DNA of 5,970 nucleotides from Syntrophobacterales bacterium (GTDB taxonomy: Bacteria > Desulfobacterota > Syntrophia > Syntrophales > UBA6807), in contig JAGGSD010000121.1 in NCBI GenBank assembly GCA_021159265.1, positions 1 to 5,970 of the forward strand, written 5' to 3'. Of this stretch, positions 1 to 5,954 are shown in pieces. Position 1 is the first letter of the stretch. Every line of letters begins with the position of its first letter. Under the pieces are notes generated by a model that had not been told where the DNA came from, searched no databases, and saw only the letters and a list, made by a program, of their open reading frames with translations. Made by a program: the position numbers and the translations under genes.

Positions 1-1
1 T

Positions 2-46
2 TGGGATGCGTATTTACGGGAAAAGCGTCAGCTTCGTCAGGCCTGA
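2..46 (+). CDS. Possible C-terminal tail of an upstream gene (partial)
   Basis: The second reading frame gives a short polar tail, WDAYLREKRQLRQA, ending in a TGA at 44-46. It has the look of a genuine charged C-terminal helix, and the start of the gene would lie before the window. TAXI-type TRAP permeases are commonly preceded by their periplasmic solute-binding protein gene, so that is a natural candidate, but 14 residues are too few to identify any family. The first frame is also open from 1 to a TAA at 169-171; I regard that as fortuitous because it reads straight through repeat-like DNA. The coding call itself is weak. Confidence 0.25.
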   Translation, partial: WDAYLREKRQLRQA

Positions 47-111
47 AACAAAATCTGGAGCCAAATTGGCAATTATTTGCGAAAATGAGCATTTTTGACG
101 AGGACTTCAGG
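42..111. repeat. Structured intergenic segment, possible small palindromic repeat element
   Basis: The segment is bounded by a short inverted pair, CCTGAA (42-47) and TTCAGG (106-111). Inside lie several more complementary arms: GCCAA/TTGGC around 60-70, GCAA/TTGC at 69-72 and 77-80, and CAAAAT (49-54) against ATTTTTG (91-97, one base longer). A 10-bp palindrome, TCAGGCCTGA, sits at 37-46 on its left edge. This density of dyads in 70 nt resembles a REP- or MITE-like non-coding element. Copy number cannot be judged from one window, and part of the structure could be chance in AT-rich DNA. Confidence 0.35.
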
Positions 112-132
112 TCTTTAATGCTGCCTTTGTCC

Positions 133-160
133 TTAACCCTGAACCATGAACCTGTGAACG
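133..160. repeat. Short heptanucleotide repeat run upstream of the TRAP permease
   Basis: Three consecutive 7-base units are readable: TTAACCC (133-139), TGAACCA (140-146) and TGAACCT (147-153). A fourth, shifted unit follows (TGAACGG, 155-161). The consensus TGAACCN is the same as that of the arrays at 2803-2859 and, more loosely, 4804-4926. The run lies between the structured segment and the permease start, in the likely 5' untranslated region. No convincing -35/-10 pair was found here. Confidence 0.6.
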
Positions 161-185
161 GTTACGCATAAAGAAAACTGCAGAT

Positions 186-2264
186 ATGGCAAAAACAGAC
201 AAAGATCATGATCAAACGATTGATGATGGAGCCAGAGCCGCTCAAAGAATCGCTGAAGAGGCCGAGTTCGGTTCAAGAAGACTTTCGGGAATAAGCAGAT
301 ATCTTATTCCCTGTATCGCGGCTGCCTGGTCCCTTTTTCAATTATCTCTTCCTCAGTTAATCATGCTGGATTCGGTCTATATACGCTGCGTCCACCTGGC
401 TTTTGCCATCGTGCTGGTTTACTTAAGTTATCCTGCTCTTAAAAAAAAACAAACAAAAGGAATCTTTTCTTTCCTGTCAAATAAAGATCGGATTCACTTT
501 ATTGATTACACATTAGCCATCCTCGCCGCTCTGGCTGCCCTCTATCTTGCTATTAATTATGTATCACTGAGCACGAGGCAGGGCGCGCCCACAACTACTG
601 ATATCATTGTCGGAATAGCGCTTGTTGTGTTGCTGCTGGAAGCGGCAAGGCGCTCTCTGGGGCCGTTTCTGGTTGTTGTTGTTTCTGTCTTCATATTTTA
701 CAGTTTTTTTGGCAGTTACATGCCTGATGTTATCTCATTCAAGGGGGTCTCATTAAGTCGCTTTATAAGTCAGATTACAATTTCTACGGAAGGCATTTAT
801 GGCATTCCCCTCGATGTCTCGGCTACCATTGTCTTTCTTTTCGTTTTGTTCGGTTCCATGCTGGACAAGGCCGGGGGAGGAAAGTTTTTTATCGATCTCG
901 CCTTCAGCCTCCTGGGACATTATAAGGGGGGACCGGCCAAGGCGGCGGTTCTGGCAAGTGGTCTGACCGGCCTGGTTTCCGGGTCAAGTATCGCCAACAC
1001 AGTAACGACAGGGACATTCACCATACCGCTCATGAAGAGCGTGGGTTATCCGGATTATAAAGCGGGAGCCGTTGAGGTTGCGGCAAGCACAAACGGCCAG
1101 CTAATGCCCCCCATCATGGGAGCGGCCGCGTTTATCATCGCCGAGTACTGTAATCTTAAATACATCGAGGTAGTAAAGGCTGCCTTTATCCCTGCAATAA
1201 TTTCCTATATTGCATTGATCTATATAACACACCTAGAAGCCTCAAAACTCGGGATGAGGGGGCTTCCCAGAGATCAACTGCCACGCTTTTTCAAAACCCT
1301 ATTTGGTGGACTTCATTTTTTAATTCCCATGTTTTATCTTATCTATGAATTGATGATTCTGCGTCACTCCCCGGAACTTTCCGCTTACCGGTCCATTCAG
1401 GTGTTAGCTGTGTTGATCGTGGCACAGAACCTCGTTAAGGCACACATGGCCAGAAAATCCTTAGCGGACAGTTTTAAACTCAGCCTTCGCCAGATCTGGG
1501 ATGCCCTAGTGGCAGGCGGGAGAAATATGATGGGAATAGGCGTTGCTGTCGCTGCCGCCGGCATTATAGTGGGTGTTGTCACCATGGGCCTGGGGGGGCT
1601 GATTGTTGAAGTAATAGACACCATCGCCGGGGGCAATATCTATTTATTGCTCGTTATCACCGCCGTTGCAAGCCTTATCCTTGGAATGGGACTTCCCACT
1701 ACGGCTAATTACATTGTCATGGCATCTTTAACTGTGCCGGTTATTATTACGCTTGGGGCTGATTATGGCCTTGTGATTCCTGTTATTGCGGCTCATCTTT
1801 TCTGCTTTTTCTTCGGCATCCTGGCTGATGACACCCCGCCTGTGGGTCTGGCCGCGTACGCGGCGGCAGCTATCGCGAAATCCGATCCGATTAAAACAGG
1901 GATTCAGGGATTCACCTATGATATTCGAACGGCAATTCTCCCATTCATGTTCATCTTCAATTCCGATTTGTTATTGATAGGGATACACTCATGGTGGCAT
2001 ATCGCTTTTATTTTCGTTTCCGGCGTTCTCGCCATGTTTGCATTTGCCGCCATGACTCAAAACTATTTTATCATCAAAAACAGAATATATGAGGGTCTTC
2101 TCTTAGGATTGGTGACATTTATGTTATTGAGACCGCAATTCTTTGTTGATTGCTTTCACTTTGCCAATAAAATTACTTGGTCTCTCATAGGTTTTGCCTT
2201 GTTCGGCCTTGTCTATCTCGTTCAATTACCGAGAGCCCGTGTTGCGAACAGGGAAAAGATATAG
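186..2264 (+). CDS. TRAP transporter fused permease, 4TM/12TM (DctQM-like, TAXI type)
   Basis: This 692-residue inner-membrane protein is predicted to import a small organic solute, using an ion gradient together with a periplasmic binding protein. A charged cytoplasmic N-terminus (about 1-38) is followed by hydrophobic segments near 39-60, 66-83, 107-126 and 138-176, matching a fused small DctQ-like part. The large DctM-like part follows. Family hallmarks are the glycine-rich stretch at 229-270 ending in LVSGSSIANTVTTGTF, STNGQLMPPIMGAAAF near 301-316, LGMGLPTTANYIVMA near 499-513, and FGILADDTPPVGLAAYAAA near 543-561. Length and motif order fit the TAXI-associated fused permeases. The start is the first ATG after an in-frame stop at 147-149; its ribosome-binding site is weak. 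The solute-binding partner is not in the window and may lie upstream. The substrate cannot be predicted. A stress-protein gene follows after 22 nt. Confidence 0.93.
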   Translation: MAKTDKDHDQTIDDGARAAQRIAEEAEFGSRRLSGISRYLIPCIAAAWSLFQLSLPQLIMLDSVYIRCVHLAFAIVLVYLSYPALKKKQTKGIFSFLSNKDRIHFIDYTLAILAALAALYLAINYVSLSTRQGAPTTTDIIVGIALVVLLLEAARRSLGPFLVVVVSVFIFYSFFGSYMPDVISFKGVSLSRFISQITISTEGIYGIPLDVSATIVFLFVLFGSMLDKAGGGKFFIDLAFSLLGHYKGGPAKAAVLASGLTGLVSGSSIANTVTTGTFTIPLMKSVGYPDYKAGAVEVAASTNGQLMPPIMGAAAFIIAEYCNLKYIEVVKAAFIPAIISYIALIYITHLEASKLGMRGLPRDQLPRFFKTLFGGLHFLIPMFYLIYELMILRHSPELSAYRSIQVLAVLIVAQNLVKAHMARKSLADSFKLSLRQIWDALVAGGRNMMGIGVAVAAAGIIVGVVTMGLGGLIVEVIDTIAGGNIYLLLVITAVASLILGMGLPTTANYIVMASLTVPVIITLGADYGLVIPVIAAHLFCFFFGILADDTPPVGLAAYAAAAIAKSDPIKTGIQGFTYDIRTAILPFMFIFNSDLLLIGIHSWWHIAFIFVSGVLAMFAFAAMTQNYFIIKNRIYEGLLLGLVTFMLLRPQFFVDCFHFANKITWSLIGFALFGLVYLVQLPRARVANREKI

Positions 2265-2275
2265 CAGTGTCCGGC

Positions 2276-2283
2276 AGGAGGAG
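2276..2283 (+). promoter_or_regulatory. Ribosome-binding site fixing the start of the universal stress protein
   Basis: AGGAGGAG is a near-perfect Shine-Dalgarno sequence just ahead of the ATG at 2287. It favours that start over the upstream in-frame ATG at 2194, which would make the protein overlap the permease gene by 71 nt and add 31 residues that do not belong to the Usp fold. Confidence 0.85.
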
Positions 2284-2286
2284 AAA

Positions 2287-2796
2287 ATGTTACCATCAAT
2301 AAAAAACATTTTATACGCAACAGACCTTTCACAAAATTCAGCATTCGCATTCCGTTACGCCATACTACTGGCCGATGCATCGGATGCAAAGATAACGATA
2401 TTATACGTTCTGCCCGACGTGGATTCGGCAATGGAGGTTCCCATTATTACTCAGATGGGGGAGGAACGTTATTACAAACTGCGGAAAGAAAAATCCAGGG
2501 AAACTATCGAAAAGATAGAGAAAAGATTGAGTGATTTCAGCAGGGGAGAATTAAAAAATGGTCAGGGGAGAAAAGACAGGGTTGCGTCCATCCTGATTCA
2601 TGAAGGAGATGCTGCGGATGAAATCCTGAACACCGCGGACAAATTAAACAGCGATATTATCGTTCTGGGGGCTCACGGCAAGGGAATACTTACCCATACC
2701 TTTCCGGGAACAGTGCCTGACAAGCTGCTCAGGCGGAGCAGAAGACCTGTTCTTGTGGTTCCTATACCGGGGGATGCATCGGATATTGACTTGTAA
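2287..2796 (+). CDS. Universal stress protein (UspA family), ATP-binding type
   Basis: The 169-residue product is a cytoplasmic Usp-fold protein. It opens with the typical first strand KNILYATDLS (6-15), with Asp13 in the position that contacts the nucleotide. After TILYVLP (37-43) comes a charged, probably helical insert (about 57-95). The C-terminal half contains HEGDAADEIL (105-114) and DIIVLGAHG (123-131). The ATP-binding pattern G-2X-G-9X-G-(S/T) is met exactly by Gly128, Gly131, Gly141 and Thr142, followed by the final strand RPVLVVP (153-159). This places it with the nucleotide-binding Usps. It begins 22 nt after the TRAP permease and is probably translated from the same mRNA. In Halomonas elongata, the Usp protein TeaD is encoded next to the TRAP transporter TeaABC and modulates its activity, so a similar regulatory role is a reasonable inference here, not shown by the sequence. 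Confidence 0.92.
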   Translation: MLPSIKNILYATDLSQNSAFAFRYAILLADASDAKITILYVLPDVDSAMEVPIITQMGEERYYKLRKEKSRETIEKIEKRLSDFSRGELKNGQGRKDRVASILIHEGDAADEILNTADKLNSDIIVLGAHGKGILTHTFPGTVPDKLLRRSRRPVLVVPIPGDASDIDL

Positions 2797-2802
2797 GTAC
2801 TC

Positions 2803-2859
2803 GGGGTTAAGGTTCACGGTTCAAGGTTGATTGTTTTTTAGCCACTGAACCGTGAACCG
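2803..2859. repeat. Inverted heptanucleotide repeat between Usp and DUF1566 genes
   Basis: The left side carries four 7-base units: GGGGTTA, AGGTTCA, CGGTTCA and AGGTTGA (2803-2830). The right side carries two opposed units, TGAACCG twice (2846-2859). Together they form a perfect 13-bp inverted repeat, 2811-2823 against 2846-2858, with a 22-nt loop containing a run of six T. It starts 7 nt after the Usp stop codon. It could fold in RNA and act as a processing site or weak terminator, but the T-run is inside the loop, not after the stem, so a standard intrinsic terminator is not supported. Confidence 0.75.
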
Positions 2860-2891
2860 CTAAATGTGAAATCTTTAAATGGAGAGAGATC

Positions 2892-3368
2892 ATGAGAAAA
2901 AAATTATTTATTCTTATATCGGCAACCTTTTGCCTGTTTCTGATTTCTCTTCCCTGTGTTGCGCCGGGCGGTGAGCGCTTCATCGACAATGGAGACGGGA
3001 CTGTGAGCGATACATTAACCAATTTGATGTGGTCTAAAGAAGATAATCTAGGTGACATTAACTGGCATGATGCAAAGGTTTACTGCAATACCCCTCCCAT
3101 ATCCGGATATAAATACTTGGACTGGAGAATGCCGACAATCAAGGAGCTCAGGACTCTGTATAACAAAGACACAGCCGGATACGAAACGGACTGCGGGCTG
3201 AGGGCAAGAATTGACCCGGCCATCAGGTTAAGCTGTGCGTGGGTTTGGGCTTCCGGCAATAAGACCATCTCGGCTTATGCCTTCAGTTTCAGGAAAGGTT
3301 ATCAATATTCAACTCTTAAACTCAATAAGAAACTCTTTAGAGCTCTTCCGGTGCGAAATATTAAATGA
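2892..3368 (+). CDS. Small exported Lcl-domain (DUF1566) protein
   Basis: This 158-residue protein has an N-terminal secretion signal (MRKK, then a hydrophobic core to about residue 20), so it probably acts in the periplasm or at the surface. The exact cleavage site is unclear. Cys22 is preceded by Pro, so it does not form a good lipobox. The mature part is a single DUF1566/Lcl C-terminal-like domain: RFIDNGDGTVSDTLTNLMW (29-47), WHDAKVYC (58-65), YLDWRMPTIKELRTLY (75-90), a middle region with Cys101 and Cys115, and a closing SFRKG...RALPVRNIK (132-158). In Legionella this domain is the C-terminal part of the collagen-like adhesin Lcl. In most bacteria its role is unknown, so no function is assigned. 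GGAGAGA (2881-2887) is a usable ribosome-binding site for the ATG. The gene lies between a transporter module and an aminotransferase without an evident functional link. Confidence 0.85.
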   Translation: MRKKLFILISATFCLFLISLPCVAPGGERFIDNGDGTVSDTLTNLMWSKEDNLGDINWHDAKVYCNTPPISGYKYLDWRMPTIKELRTLYNKDTAGYETDCGLRARIDPAIRLSCAWVWASGNKTISAYAFSFRKGYQYSTLKLNKKLFRALPVRNIK

Positions 3369-3412
3369 TGTATCCCGGTTCGATCATAACCCCGGATTTT
3401 GCGGGAAGAGAA

Positions 3413-3417
3413 AGGAG
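3413..3417 (+). promoter_or_regulatory. Ribosome-binding site deciding the aminotransferase start
   Basis: AGGAG lies 8 nt before the ATG at 3426. An alternative in-frame TTG at 3399 would add nine residues and put this Shine-Dalgarno sequence inside the coding region, so the ATG is preferred. Confidence 0.8.
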
Positions 3418-3425
3418 ATCTTCCA

Positions 3426-4772
3426 ATGGGAAAGAAAACAAATGAAGACCACGTATTTTATAGAAATCCGACAAAGTATTACCCCACAGCAGAGAGGGGG
3501 AAGGGAATCTATATTTACGACAGCGAAGGGAAACAATATATCGATGGTTCCGGCGGCGCAGTAGTCGTTAATATAGGTCACGGGGTTAAGGAAATTCAGG
3601 AAGCCATGTTGAAACAGGCAGGCATGATTTCCTTTACTCATGGTTCTCAATTTACAACAGAGGCAGCAATAGAACTGGCAGACAAAATAGTTAATATTTC
3701 ACCTCCGGGGCTGGACAGGGTTTACTTTCTCTCCGGTGGTTCAGAAGCCGTGGAGACTGCCGTAAAAATGGCACGTCAGTACCAGGTAGATCGTGGTGTT
3801 CCTTCTAAGTACAAGGTTATATCACGGTGGACAAGCTATCACGGCAATACCTTGGGCGCCCTGGCGTTGAGCGGGCACACGGGACGGAGAAAGTATCACC
3901 AGCCCTTGCTCCAGCACACTCCTCACATTGTCCCGGCCTATTGCTATCGGTGTCCATTCGGAATGGAAAAAGAAACATGCAATCTGGAGTGCGCCGAGGA
4001 TCTGGAGAGGACAATTCTATATGAAGGGCCTGATTCGGTTTCCGCTTTCATAGCCGAACCGGTCGTCGGCGCAACGGCGGGCGCTTTAGTGCCGAAAGAC
4101 GGATATTTCCAGAGGATACGCGAGATTTGCGACAAGTATGATGTTCTGCTCATGGTCGATGAGGTCATGACCGGTATCGGAAGGACGGGAAGATATTTCG
4201 CCGTTGATCACTGGAATGTAATACCCGATATGATTATCTGCGCCAAGGGCCTTGCCAGCGGCTACACACCTATCTATTGTGTTGCCGCAAAGGAAAAGAT
4301 TCGCAAAGCCATTATGGAAGGTAACGGAAACTTTGTGCATGGCCATACATACAGCCAGAATCCACTTTCCTGTGCCGTCGCTTCGGCCGTTCTTGATTAC
4401 ATAGACAAACATGATCTTATAAATCGCAGCGCCACCATGGGGGTTTATCTTTTGGATAAATTAGGAAGCTTGCGCAAATATTCCATAGTCGGAGATATCC
4501 GGGGTCTGGGTCTCTTTGCGGGTGTTGAATTTGTAAAAAATAGAAAAACTAAAGAAACCTTTGATCCGGGATTGAAACTCAATGCCCTTATAGGCAACAG
4601 AGCTTTTAAAAAAGGGCTGATATGTTATCCGGGTGGCGGTGGAGCTGACGGTGTTAACGGCGATCACATCCTTCTCGCCCCTCCCCTTATTATTACGGAG
4701 AAACAGATTGATAAGATTGTGGCAATTCTTGATGAATCTATCAATGAAATCGTAAAGGAAAAGAATTTGTAG
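3426..4772 (+). CDS. Class III (omega/beta-type) PLP-dependent aminotransferase
   Basis: The 448-residue cytosolic enzyme has the complete class III aminotransferase layout. IYIYDSEGKQYIDGSGG (28-44) is the N-terminal signature. SGGSEAVETAVKMAR (103-117) provides the PLP phosphate-binding Gly105-Ser106, and YHG (138-140) stacks on the cofactor. Glu211 lies in AEPVVG, and Asp245 in MVDEVMTGIGRTG contacts the pyridine nitrogen. Lys274 in CAKGLASGY is the Schiff-base lysine, with Thr308 in HTYS and Arg359 in DIRGLGLFAG. All key residues are present, so the enzyme should be active. The family includes beta-alanine:pyruvate, 4-aminobutyrate, taurine and diamine transaminases; the substrate is not decided by these motifs. 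A cysteine cluster (Cys173, 176, 185, 189) is unusual for the fold as a whole. Transcribed toward the BKACE gene, it may supply an oxo acid to that enzyme, which is inference. Biotin or porphyrin roles are unlikely given the context. Confidence 0.92.
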   Translation: MGKKTNEDHVFYRNPTKYYPTAERGKGIYIYDSEGKQYIDGSGGAVVVNIGHGVKEIQEAMLKQAGMISFTHGSQFTTEAAIELADKIVNISPPGLDRVYFLSGGSEAVETAVKMARQYQVDRGVPSKYKVISRWTSYHGNTLGALALSGHTGRRKYHQPLLQHTPHIVPAYCYRCPFGMEKETCNLECAEDLERTILYEGPDSVSAFIAEPVVGATAGALVPKDGYFQRIREICDKYDVLLMVDEVMTGIGRTGRYFAVDHWNVIPDMIICAKGLASGYTPIYCVAAKEKIRKAIMEGNGNFVHGHTYSQNPLSCAVASAVLDYIDKHDLINRSATMGVYLLDKLGSLRKYSIVGDIRGLGLFAGVEFVKNRKTKETFDPGLKLNALIGNRAFKKGLICYPGGGGADGVNGDHILLAPPLIITEKQIDKIVAILDESINEIVKEKNL

Positions 4773-4787
4773 ACATAAAGAGCCTGA

Positions 4788-4802
4788 TGCGGCAAAGCCG
4801 CA
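4788..4802. repeat. Small GC-rich perfect hairpin after the aminotransferase
   Basis: TGCGGC (4788-4793) and GCCGCA (4797-4802) form a 6-bp perfect stem around an AAA loop, 15 nt after the stop codon. No T-tract follows directly, so it is at best part of a terminator. It abuts the heptanucleotide array that starts at 4804. Confidence 0.55.
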
Positions 4803-4803
4803 A

Positions 4804-4926
4804 AGGTACAAGGTAAAAGGTTCAAGGATCAAGGAAAAACCTGAAAACAATTCTGCCTTTTTAGTCTTAATTCCCGGCCTTTTACCTTGTACCTTGAACC
4901 TTTTACCTTGTACCTCGTACCTCGTT
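4804..4926. repeat. Opposed heptanucleotide arrays with a perfect 24-bp inverted repeat
   Basis: The left arm holds five 7-base units: AGGTACA, AGGTAAA, AGGTTCA, AGGATCA and AGGAAAA (4804-4838). The right arm holds seven units in the opposite sense: CCTTTTA, CCTTGTA, CCTTGAA, CCTTTTA, CCTTGTA, CCTCGTA and CCTCGTT (4878-4926). Positions 4804-4827 are perfectly complementary to 4892-4915 (24 bp), leaving a 64-nt loop. The first two right-hand units nearly repeat units four and five, so the arm appears to have grown by tandem duplication. The array lies between two convergent genes and could form a strong hairpin in either transcript, thereby serving as a bidirectional transcription barrier or mRNA 3'-end stabiliser. 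There is no open frame of credible coding character. Confidence 0.85.
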
Positions 4927-4960
4927 GTTCATTACCTGACACCAGCATCTGCGCGAAAAA

Positions 4961-5031
4961 CGCCTGTCTGCGTGCCTGCCTGTGCGTGCGTGTCCTCACC
5001 TGTCTGCCGCGCAGGCGGCACAGGCAGGCAG
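4961..5031. repeat. GC-rich tetramer-like repeat with nested inverted repeats
   Basis: The block is built from TGCC/TGTC/TGCG-type 4-base steps. CCTGTCTGC occurs as a direct repeat at 4963-4971 and 4999-5007. A 13-bp perfect inverted repeat pairs 4973-4985 with 5018-5030, and an inner hairpin pairs TGCCGC (5005-5010) with GCGGCA (5015-5020) around a 4-nt loop. It sits 19 nt beyond the BKACE stop codon, so it lies in that gene's 3' region. No T-tract follows the stem on the - strand, so a canonical terminator is not claimed. Its composition is far more GC-rich than its surroundings. Confidence 0.7.
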
Positions 5032-5049
5032 TTGTTGAGAATAAAGACT

Positions 5050-5901
5050 CTAACAAGTTTCATGTTCGGAAACGGCCATTTTCCTCAATCCAAGAATTTT
5101 TCTGGCTTCATCCGGTGTGGCTATCTCCCGACCGTATTCTTTGCAGAGGGGAACATAACGCTCTACAATCTCGGCATTGGTTTTGGCCAGAACTCCCTTC
5201 CTTATGTAAATGGCATCTTCCATGCCTACCCTGATGTGTCCTCCCATAATAAGCGCCAGCATAGCCATGTCAATTTGCGGCGCCCCAATACCTATGTTAG
5301 ACCAGGTTGCGTTTTCAGGAATATGTTCGTAAAAATGCAAGAAGGCTTTGGCCGTAGCGGGAGCCCCCGCAGGGGTGCCCAGGACGAATTGAAAATGAAG
5401 GGGATCATCCAGCTTGCCTTCGTCTCTCATCTTCAAAGCCGTTATTATCATGCCGAGATCAAACGCCTCGATCTCCGGTTTTACACCGTATTCCCTCATC
5501 TGCCTGGCGGCTTCATCGAGAAACTCCACCGAGTTGATAAACGGTTTCTGGCCTAAATTGATCGATCCTGCATCGAAGGATGCCAGTTCCGGTTTTAATG
5601 CCAAACATGCCAGTCGCTCTTCCGTAGGCAGGTTCAACCCGGGAACGCCGCTTGTGGTCAAACATATAACGAGGTCCGTTTTTGATCTGATGGGATCTAC
5701 AACCTGTTTATAGAGGTTTACGTCGGGGGACCCCATACCGGTTTCCGGATCTCTCACATGAATATGAACGATTGCGGCGCCTGCTTCCCAGCATTCAATG
5801 GCAGATTGGGCAATCTCTTGCGGAGTAATAGGAATGTAAGGCGCAACATCCCGTTGCATACGGCTGCCTGTAATGGCGGCAGTTATTATTACTTTTTCCA
5901 T
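5050..5901 (-). CDS. Beta-keto acid cleavage enzyme (BKACE / DUF849, Kce-like)
   Basis: This 283-residue enzyme belongs to the zinc-dependent family that includes 3-keto-5-aminohexanoate cleavage enzyme (Kce) of lysine fermentation. Such enzymes convert a beta-keto acid plus acetyl-CoA into acetoacetate and a new acyl-CoA. The TIM-barrel motifs are clear: VIITAAITGS (4-13), the metal-binding AIVHIHVRD (43-51) with His46 and His48, CLTTSGVPG (80-88), KPEIEAFDLG (141-150), and VGMEDAIYI (225-233). Glu228 is the likely third metal ligand, and Arg224 and Asp229 are the expected catalytic neighbours, matching Kce residues offset by about two positions. Length is normal for the family. AAAGGA (5914-5909, read on the - strand) precedes the ATG by 7 nt. 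Other lysine-fermentation genes are absent from the window, so the substrate is left open; family members vary widely. The gene is convergent to the aminotransferase. Confidence 0.92.
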   Translation of the reverse strand: MEKVIITAAITGSRMQRDVAPYIPITPQEIAQSAIECWEAGAAIVHIHVRDPETGMGSPDVNLYKQVVDPIRSKTDLVICLTTSGVPGLNLPTEERLACLALKPELASFDAGSINLGQKPFINSVEFLDEAARQMREYGVKPEIEAFDLGMIITALKMRDEGKLDDPLHFQFVLGTPAGAPATAKAFLHFYEHIPENATWSNIGIGAPQIDMAMLALIMGGHIRVGMEDAIYIRKGVLAKTNAEIVERYVPLCKEYGREIATPDEARKILGLRKMAVSEHETC

Positions 5902-5924
5902 AAACTTGTCCTTTCTTTAAAGCT

Positions 5925-5954
5925 CCATTATGCCGTTTAGCGGCATTATAATGG
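5925..5954 (-). promoter_or_regulatory. Dyad overlapping a TATAAT box upstream of BKACE
   Basis: Reading the - strand toward BKACE, a perfect TATAAT lies at 5950-5945, about 44 nt before the ATG. It overlaps one arm of a dyad: ATGCCG (5930-5935) pairs with CGGCAT (5941-5946) around a 5-nt spacer, and CCATT (5925-5929) pairs with AATGG (5950-5954) after a 3-nt bulge. A second dyad, AAAGT-A-ACTTT, is at 5955-5965. No good -35 is visible at 17 nt spacing because the window ends at 5970. The placement suits a repressor operator overlapping the promoter, or a 5'-leader hairpin. Confidence 0.5.

Noticed and set aside
95..119. TTGACG / TTTAAT as a promoter for the permease
   Set aside because: The spacing between the two hexamers is only 13 nt, too short for a sigma-70 promoter.
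1..171. Open first frame across the left edge
   Set aside because: It reads through palindromic and heptamer repeat DNA, and the second frame gives a more protein-like tail; likely fortuitous.
2194..2286. 31-residue N-terminal extension of the universal stress protein from an upstream ATG
   Set aside because: It overlaps the end of the permease gene, lacks Usp-fold similarity, and the strong AGGAGGAG site at 2276-2283 points to the ATG at 2287.
2955..2957. Lipoprotein signal at Cys22 of the DUF1566 protein
   Set aside because: The residue before the cysteine is proline, which does not fit a lipobox.
3399..3425. TTG start for the aminotransferase
   Set aside because: It would bury the good Shine-Dalgarno at 3413-3417 within the coding region; the ATG at 3426 has ideal spacing.
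4461..4850. 129-codon open frame on the - strand
   Set aside because: It is antisense to the aminotransferase and its start lies within the heptamer repeats; no recognisable domain.
4804..5031. CRISPR array
   Set aside because: The units are 4-7 bases long without unique spacers, and no cas genes are present.
4894..5556. 220-codon open frame on the + strand
   Set aside because: It begins at a TTG inside the repeat array and runs antisense through the BKACE gene; its translation has no family features.
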